Below, one piece after another: positions 59,987-64,000 of a stretch of DNA of 64,000 bases. The stretch is taken from positions 3,410,001 to 3,474,000 of the forward strand of contig NZ_JAPEOR010000001.1 in the NCBI RefSeq assembly GCF_026341125.1. The letters run 5' to 3'. Position 1 is the stretch's first letter. Each line of letters begins with the position of its first letter. Origin of the DNA: Streptomyces sp. NBC_01142 (GTDB lineage Bacteria; Actinomycetota; Actinomycetes; Streptomycetales; Streptomycetaceae). The translations under genes were made by a program, and so were the position numbers. The notes under the pieces are model-generated. The model saw only the letters and a program-made list of their open reading frames with translations. It was not told the DNA's origin and made no database searches.

Positions 59987-60275
59987 CGCACTCCCTCGGC
60001 CGGTGTCGTTGAGACGTTTTCACGCCGCCAGGGCATTCAACAGTTGCGATTGTCATGAACCACCCATGAAGAAATGCATGGGTGGCAGAGAGGCGCAGCC
60101 GGGGCATCCCCGCCCGGCGGCGCCGTCGGTTCGCCCGCCATCAGGTTGCGGCCCGTACCGTCACTGTCGATGTCCCCATCGGATGTGCCGGTCCTTCGGG
60201 AACGATGGCGCGTCACCGCCGTTTACGGGCGGTGCCGGCCCGGCCTGCCCGATCCCCGGTGGATGGCCTTTCCGG

Positions 60276-61466
60276 TCATCTGCTGAGCTGTCCGAGCTCG
60301 GCCCGGTAGTCGGGGAGGGCGATGGTGCTGACCTCCTGTCCTTTCTTGAGCATCCAGTTCAGGAGGGACTGCCTGCTGAGCAGACTGTTGCGGATACGGA
60401 GACCGGTCGCCGTGGCGGGGGCGAGGAATTTTCCTGTGCGGTCGCCGCCCTTCTGGCAGCCCAGGGCGTAGCTGCGAAGCCTGTTCTCGTATCGAGTGAA
60501 GGCCGTACGGTGGTCGCCGTTGGCCAGTGCGAGTTCACCGGCCAGCACGTAGGCGGCCACCACGCCGGTTCCTGTGCCCATGCCGCCGATGGTCGCGCCA
60601 CAGGCGGCGTCCCCGACGAGGCCGATCCGCCCCTTGGACCAGGTGTCCAGGTCCGCCCGGCTGATCGAGTCGAAGTACATCTCCGGAGCGTTCCGCAGGG
60701 AGTCGAGGAGTCGTGGCACCTCCCAGCCCAGCCCGGCGAACGCCTGGGCGATCGATGCCTTCTGCTGCTCCGGGTCGTGGCGGTCGTACGAGAGCCGGGG
60801 GGCGGCGAAGACGAAGAAGGCGCCGGCCTTCGTCGCGTCCCGGTGGTCGCCGCCGACGCTGGCGAGCCGGCCCGGTGCGTTGTAGCCGACCGAGCCGCGT
60901 CCGAGCCCCAGATAGTTGGGCAACTGCCAGGTGGCGGCGTAGTAGCCGAGATGGCGGACGAACGTCTCCTCGGGCCCGAAGGCGAGCCGACGTACGTTGG
61001 AGTGCAGCCCGTCCGCACCGATCACGAGGTCGAACTCGCGGGGAGCGCTGTGCCGGAAGCTCACCTGTACGCCTGTGGCTGTCTCGGTGAGGCTCGTGAT
61101 GGAATCGCCGAAGAGGTACTCGGTGTGCGGGAGGCTGTGCTCGTAGAGCGCCTGCGCCAGGTCGCCGCGGAGCACCTCCACGTCGCCGCCCGCGAAGTCG
61201 GCCGGCAGGTGCAGCAGTTGTCGGTCGTGTGCGTCGACAAAGCGAATCGGGCTGCCACCGGTCTGGATCCCGCGCAACCGCCCGAGTACGCCCATGCGTT
61301 CCAGGACGGTCAGGTGCGTCTCGCCGCGGAAGTCGACTGCCTGCCCGCCGCCGCGCAGAGCCGGCGCCAGCTCTACCACCGTGGGCTCGAACCCGTACCG
61401 CCCCAGCCAGTAGGCCAGAGCCGGACCGGCGATGCTCGCACCGGAGATGAGGACGTTCTTGCTCAT
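60276..61466 (-). CDS. FAD-dependent monooxygenase (PHBH type)
   Basis: A 396-residue flavoprotein. It has VLISGASIAGPALAYWLGRYGFEPTVVE (FAD-binding GxGxxG variant GASIAG), DLVIGADGLHSNVR ('DG' motif) and RIGLVGDAACGATIGGMGTG ('GD' motif). Relatives hydroxylate aromatics or inactivate antibiotics such as tetracycline and rifampicin. The ATG at 61466 is preceded by GAGGAGT. It is divergent from a TetR gene, with two matching operators between them, so it is probably induced by its substrate. Confidence 0.88.
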   Translation of the reverse strand: MSKNVLISGASIAGPALAYWLGRYGFEPTVVELAPALRGGGQAVDFRGETHLTVLERMGVLGRLRGIQTGGSPIRFVDAHDRQLLHLPADFAGGDVEVLRGDLAQALYEHSLPHTEYLFGDSITSLTETATGVQVSFRHSAPREFDLVIGADGLHSNVRRLAFGPEETFVRHLGYYAATWQLPNYLGLGRGSVGYNAPGRLASVGGDHRDATKAGAFFVFAAPRLSYDRHDPEQQKASIAQAFAGLGWEVPRLLDSLRNAPEMYFDSISRADLDTWSKGRIGLVGDAACGATIGGMGTGTGVVAAYVLAGELALANGDHRTAFTRYENRLRSYALGCQKGGDRTGKFLAPATATGLRIRNSLLSRQSLLNWMLKKGQEVSTIALPDYRAELGQLSR

Positions 61467-61486
61467 GAACCACTCCTCGGACAACT

Positions 61487-61527
61487 GTGTCCAATGGACA
61501 CTGATTATTGATGTGTACGGTAGACAC
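61487..61527. promoter_or_regulatory. Two TetR operator candidates
   Basis: gtgtccaatggacac (61487-61501, a perfect palindrome) and gtgtacggtagacac (61513-61527) share the form GTGT-N7-ACAC and lie 26 bp apart. They occupy the 104-bp divergent promoter between the monooxygenase and TetR genes. Confidence 0.7.
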
Positions 61528-61570
61528 AGTTTCGGGGACTGGCAAGACCGTTGAGGTGAGGAGTGGAGAG

Positions 61571-62287
61571 ATGTGTGCCGACTGGAGTGCGAGCGTGCGG
61601 TTGCTCTGGGGCCCGCACCCACAGCCCTCGCGGGGCCCCAGGCCGGCGCTCAGCCTGGATCGCATCGCGCGGGCCGGTGCCGAGATCGCCGACGCGGAGG
61701 GGCTGGCTGCCGTGTCCATGCAGCGGGTCACTGGGCTGCTCGGCGTCACCAAGATGGCCATCTACCGGTACGTGCCCGGCAAGGCCGAGCTGGTTGCGTT
61801 GATGGTGGAGAGTGCGATCGGCGAGGCCCCGCCGCCGAAGGGGTCACCCTGCGGCTGGCGAGAACAACTCGGCGACTGGGCCCACCAACTGGCCACCGTC
61901 TTCCACCGGCACCCATGGCTGCTGGACGCAACCGTCGGCCCGAGGGTCATGGGCCCCAGGGAGCTTGCCTGGATGGAGCAGGCCGTCGCCGCACTGGACG
62001 GCACCGGTCTGTCCGGCGCCGAGCGGATGGACGCGGTCGTCCTGGTCGCCGGCCACGTGCGGGGGATCGCCCAGCAGGCCCGCGCAGCGGATCCGTCGGG
62101 CGACCCCGAAGAGCAGTTCATGGTCATTCTCGGGGAGCTGATGCAGGCGCACGGCGAGCACTACCCCGCCATCGCTGCCGCAGTGGCCTCGTCGATCCAG
62201 CACGGCGGGCAGGGGCAGGCACTGGAGTTCGGCCTGCAACGCATCCTCGACGGCTTGGGCCTGCTCATCGCCCAGCGCTCTGGTTGA
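61571..62287 (+). CDS. TetR-family transcriptional regulator
   Basis: A 238-residue repressor. The helix-turn-helix is LDRIARAGAEIADAEGLAAVSMQRVTGLLGVTKMAIYRYVPGKAELVALMV, the usual TetR N-terminal domain with an extra 25 residues before it (CADWSASVRLLWGPHP). The C-terminal domain is of the TetR_C type with WREQLGDWAHQLATVFHRHPWLLD. The ATG at 61571 follows GAGGAGTGGAG. It very likely represses the divergent monooxygenase and itself. Confidence 0.9.
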   Translation: MCADWSASVRLLWGPHPQPSRGPRPALSLDRIARAGAEIADAEGLAAVSMQRVTGLLGVTKMAIYRYVPGKAELVALMVESAIGEAPPPKGSPCGWREQLGDWAHQLATVFHRHPWLLDATVGPRVMGPRELAWMEQAVAALDGTGLSGAERMDAVVLVAGHVRGIAQQARAADPSGDPEEQFMVILGELMQAHGEHYPAIAAAVASSIQHGGQGQALEFGLQRILDGLGLLIAQRSG

Positions 62288-62586
62288 CCCCGCCCGGCCC
62301 GGGATCACATCCCCGCCGCCGCCGGCGGTACGGCACCGTCGGCCCGGCCGGCTCCGCCAGGCGTGCGTGATGTGGTGTCCGAACACCGGGGGAGCGTACT
62401 CACCTGCCGCCGGCCGTCTCTGCCGCCAGCCGTCCCTGGCGCCGGATGCGGCTGTGCTGCTCCGACTGGCCGCGCACCGCGCGGCCTGACCGAGTGCCAG
62501 CCGGTATTCAGGAGGCCCAAGCGCTGCCCGGCGTGCCTGACCAGGAGACCGGGCACCATGACGATTCATGCCGACGCAGAGAGCAG

Positions 62587-62829
62587 TCAGCAGGAAGGCG
62601 TGTCTCCGGAGGGGCCCGCGCGGCGCCGGGTCTCGAGCGACCACATGTGGGTGCAGCGGGGGCACTGGAGGTGGACGAGGGTGCCCTTGTTGGAGATCAG
62701 ATAGCGCCAGTGTTCACGGCAGTTGCGCATGTCGGCGCACGTGGCGCAGTCCCGTGCGTCGTCGCAGCCGGGGCAGGGCACCCACGCACGGCGGGCAATG
62801 TCCGCCTGCGGATCAATGGGCAGCCGCAT
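62587..62829 (-). CDS. Small putative zinc-binding protein
   Basis: An 80-residue protein rich in Cys and His: WVPCPGCDDARDCATCADMRNCREHW, then GTLVHLQCPRCTHMWSLETR. Two CxxC pairs plus further Cys/His suggest a structural zinc ribbon, perhaps two. The start overlaps the stop of the upstream small gene by 17 bases in another frame, so they form a two-gene unit. I do not recognise a named family. Confidence 0.6.
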   Translation of the reverse strand: MRLPIDPQADIARRAWVPCPGCDDARDCATCADMRNCREHWRYLISNKGTLVHLQCPRCTHMWSLETRRRAGPSGDTPSC

Positions 62830-63064
62830 GGCCTGCGTCCCCTCCGGGAAGTATGCCGGCCCTCACGAGCACGTCGTACGTGCGTTGCTGGTCGGCGTCG
62901 AGCCCGGAGTAGAGCAGTGTGTGGGCCTCGTCCTCGCTGCGCAGGGCGGCCACCGGGTCCCAGTCCGGCCCGAGTGCGGCGACGACCTCGGCGCGTCGTC
63001 GGGCTTCTTCGAAGGTGAGGTCGATCGAGAAGGGGATGAGGTCGGGGGCGACGTCGTGATCCAT
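62813..63064 (-). CDS. Small conserved protein (DUF6400-like)
   Basis: An 83-residue protein, MDHDVAPDLIPFSIDLTFEE, then RRRAEVVAALGPDWDPVAAL and DEAHTLLYSGLDADQQRTYD. The pattern 'LGxxWDPxAxLxxExEAxxLLYSxLDxxQQxxYxxLVxAGxLP' is one I associate with DUF6400, a Streptomyces family without known function. It precedes the Cys-rich gene. Confidence 0.6.
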   Translation of the reverse strand: MDHDVAPDLIPFSIDLTFEEARRRAEVVAALGPDWDPVAALRSEDEAHTLLYSGLDADQQRTYDVLVRAGILPGGDAGHAAAH

Positions 63065-63662
63065 GGGGCGACTTCCGGTGGTGCCGACGGGGTGCACTCA
63101 CACATACCAGCGACCGCATCGTGCGTGAAGGGATGCGGAAGGCAGAGTTCCGCCCTGGTGATCACCTGCCGGGGAGGTCGATTTCCGGCAAATATGCCCA
63201 TCGCCTATCGAATTCTGCCATTGTTTTGCCCGATTTTGATGCGATGTGCCTTCTGAGTTCCATTCGTGCGGCTGTGACGTACTTCATGGCTCTCGGATTC
63301 CCCTGGAAGCAGTGTTTGCTCGGAGGACGCGCTTGTCGAGGTCACCGACCACTACTGCGAGGGCGCCGAGCAGGTCATCGCGGCGAAGGCTGAGGGCAGC
63401 GGCCTCCGCAGCCCGAGAGGGCGCAGGAACCGGCCGGCCGGGTCGTCGACGGGCGGTGGCTGTCCGTCGGCCTGAGGTGCCCCGTCGACGGTGCGTTGCG
63501 CCTGTACATCGACAACGCGCGTGTGTGGTGCCGAGGGGGGGCTGACGCTGACCGGCGGGCGAGGCCGCCGGACGGCGGTGAGATACCGGGCTCGTCAACT
63601 CGCTCAACCCACTCATTCACGAGTCGACGAGCCGTAGACCCCTCTGACGCCAGAGCCGACCT
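63065..63662. other. Stretch without a confident gene
   Basis: About 600 bp with no well-supported gene. A start-less plus-strand frame around 63,320-63,400 reads EDALVEVTDHYCEGAEQVIA, which has some protein character and may be a remnant. The rest is Arg-rich noise. Confidence 0.4.
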
Positions 63663-64000
63663 TCACACACCCACGTGCGGACGGCCGCGGCGCGCAGCCC
63701 ATTCTCGGTCCAGAAAGGACATCCGGATGGAGTCGACCCACTCGCCTTCGTGCAGCAGCGTTTCGCGCTCAGTGCCCTCGGCGACGAACCCGACCTTCTC
63801 GTAAACACGGTGGGCCCGGGGGTTGAAGGTGAAAATATGGAGGGAGATGCGGTGGAGACCGAGTTGCTCGAAGCCATAGTCGACAGTCAGTTGGGCAGCC
63901 TCAGTGCCACAGCCGCGGCCGCGGCCTTTCGGGCCGATCAGAGTGCGAAAGTTGCAGCTCCGATTGGGCTCGTCCCACTCGTTGAGGACGACCTCACCCA
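63663..64000 (-). CDS. GNAT-family N-acetyltransferase, C-terminal part
   Basis: The minus-strand frame enters from the right window edge and ends at the stop 63665-63663, giving 111 residues. It reads GEVVLNEWDEPNRSCNFRTL, then LIGPKGRGRGCGTEAAQLTVDYGFEQLGLHRI, the acetyl-CoA-binding 'RGxGxGTEA' loop of RimJ/RimL-type acetyltransferases, and FNPRAHRVYEKVGFVAEGTERE, the C-terminal motif. The N-terminal third is outside. The substrate cannot be inferred. Confidence 0.9.
   Translation of the reverse strand, partial: GEVVLNEWDEPNRSCNFRTLIGPKGRGRGCGTEAAQLTVDYGFEQLGLHRISLHIFTFNPRAHRVYEKVGFVAEGTERETLLHEGEWVDSIRMSFLDREWAARRGRPHVGV

Overview
The window looks like a chromosomal piece from a Streptomyces or close relative. 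G+C is very high with GC-rich third codon positions, GTG and TTG starts are frequent, and there is a SapB/AmfS-type lanthipeptide locus, a PAS-GAF-SpoIIE phosphatase and an initiator tRNA-Met of actinobacterial type.

Layout: (1) 1-9,500, an accessory block: the tail of an aminoglycoside-phosphotransferase-like gene, two truncated gene remnants meeting head-on near 1,205, an XRE regulator, and a tightly coupled operon of four sugar-transfer genes plus a P-loop kinase (3,344-7,924). It is closed by a frameshifted DDE-transposase-like gene and tRNA-fMet (9,488-9,561, minus strand) with a strong terminator. (2) 9,800-14,430, a secreted protein, a decayed gene, and a nested transposon: an IS1182-family element that entered a terminator hairpin and was later split by an IS3-family element. 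(3) 14,665-24,840, a SpoIIE phosphatase and then the most interesting part: a metal-responsive cluster with a GHMP (threonine-type) kinase divergent from a cysteine-synthase-like PLP enzyme, a DUF364 protein, an MFS exporter and a complete FecCD/BtuCDF-type importer. Two Zur/Fur-like boxes lie between the divergent arms. I read it as a candidate pathway for making, exporting and re-importing a small metallophore, probably for zinc. (4) 24,860-33,400, assorted single genes: a secreted endonuclease/phosphatase-fold protein, an HTH-membrane-propeller regulator, VOC, a hydrolase with an internal stop, DUF5996, DUF1206, another hydrolase and a 25-residue bL37-like ribosomal protein, then an IS5-type remnant. 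(5) 34,200-39,480, a SulP transporter coupled to a beta-carbonic anhydrase, and next to them an OmpR-type two-component system with three 11-bp direct repeats in its promoter.

(6) 39,545-48,500, MarR/MFS with twin operators, a fused double alpha/beta-hydrolase divergent from a MerR regulator, a MocR regulator, a DUF885 peptidase-like protein and a LysE exporter. (7) 48,547-52,900, an MpaB-type oxygenase, a small stress group (PRC-barrel, DUF6131-like, CsbD), and a SixA-type phosphatase coupled to a cysteinyl-tRNA-synthetase-like protein without catalytic motifs. (8) 52,950-59,986, a class III lanthipeptide (SapB/AmfS-like) cluster with regulator, two ABC half-transporters, precursor and LanKC synthetase. 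(9) 60,276-64,000, an FAD monooxygenase divergent from a TetR regulator over two GTGT-N7-ACAC sites, two small conserved genes, and a GNAT acetyltransferase cut by the window end.

Coordinates include the stop codon. Family calls rest on motif reading by eye; no database search was possible.
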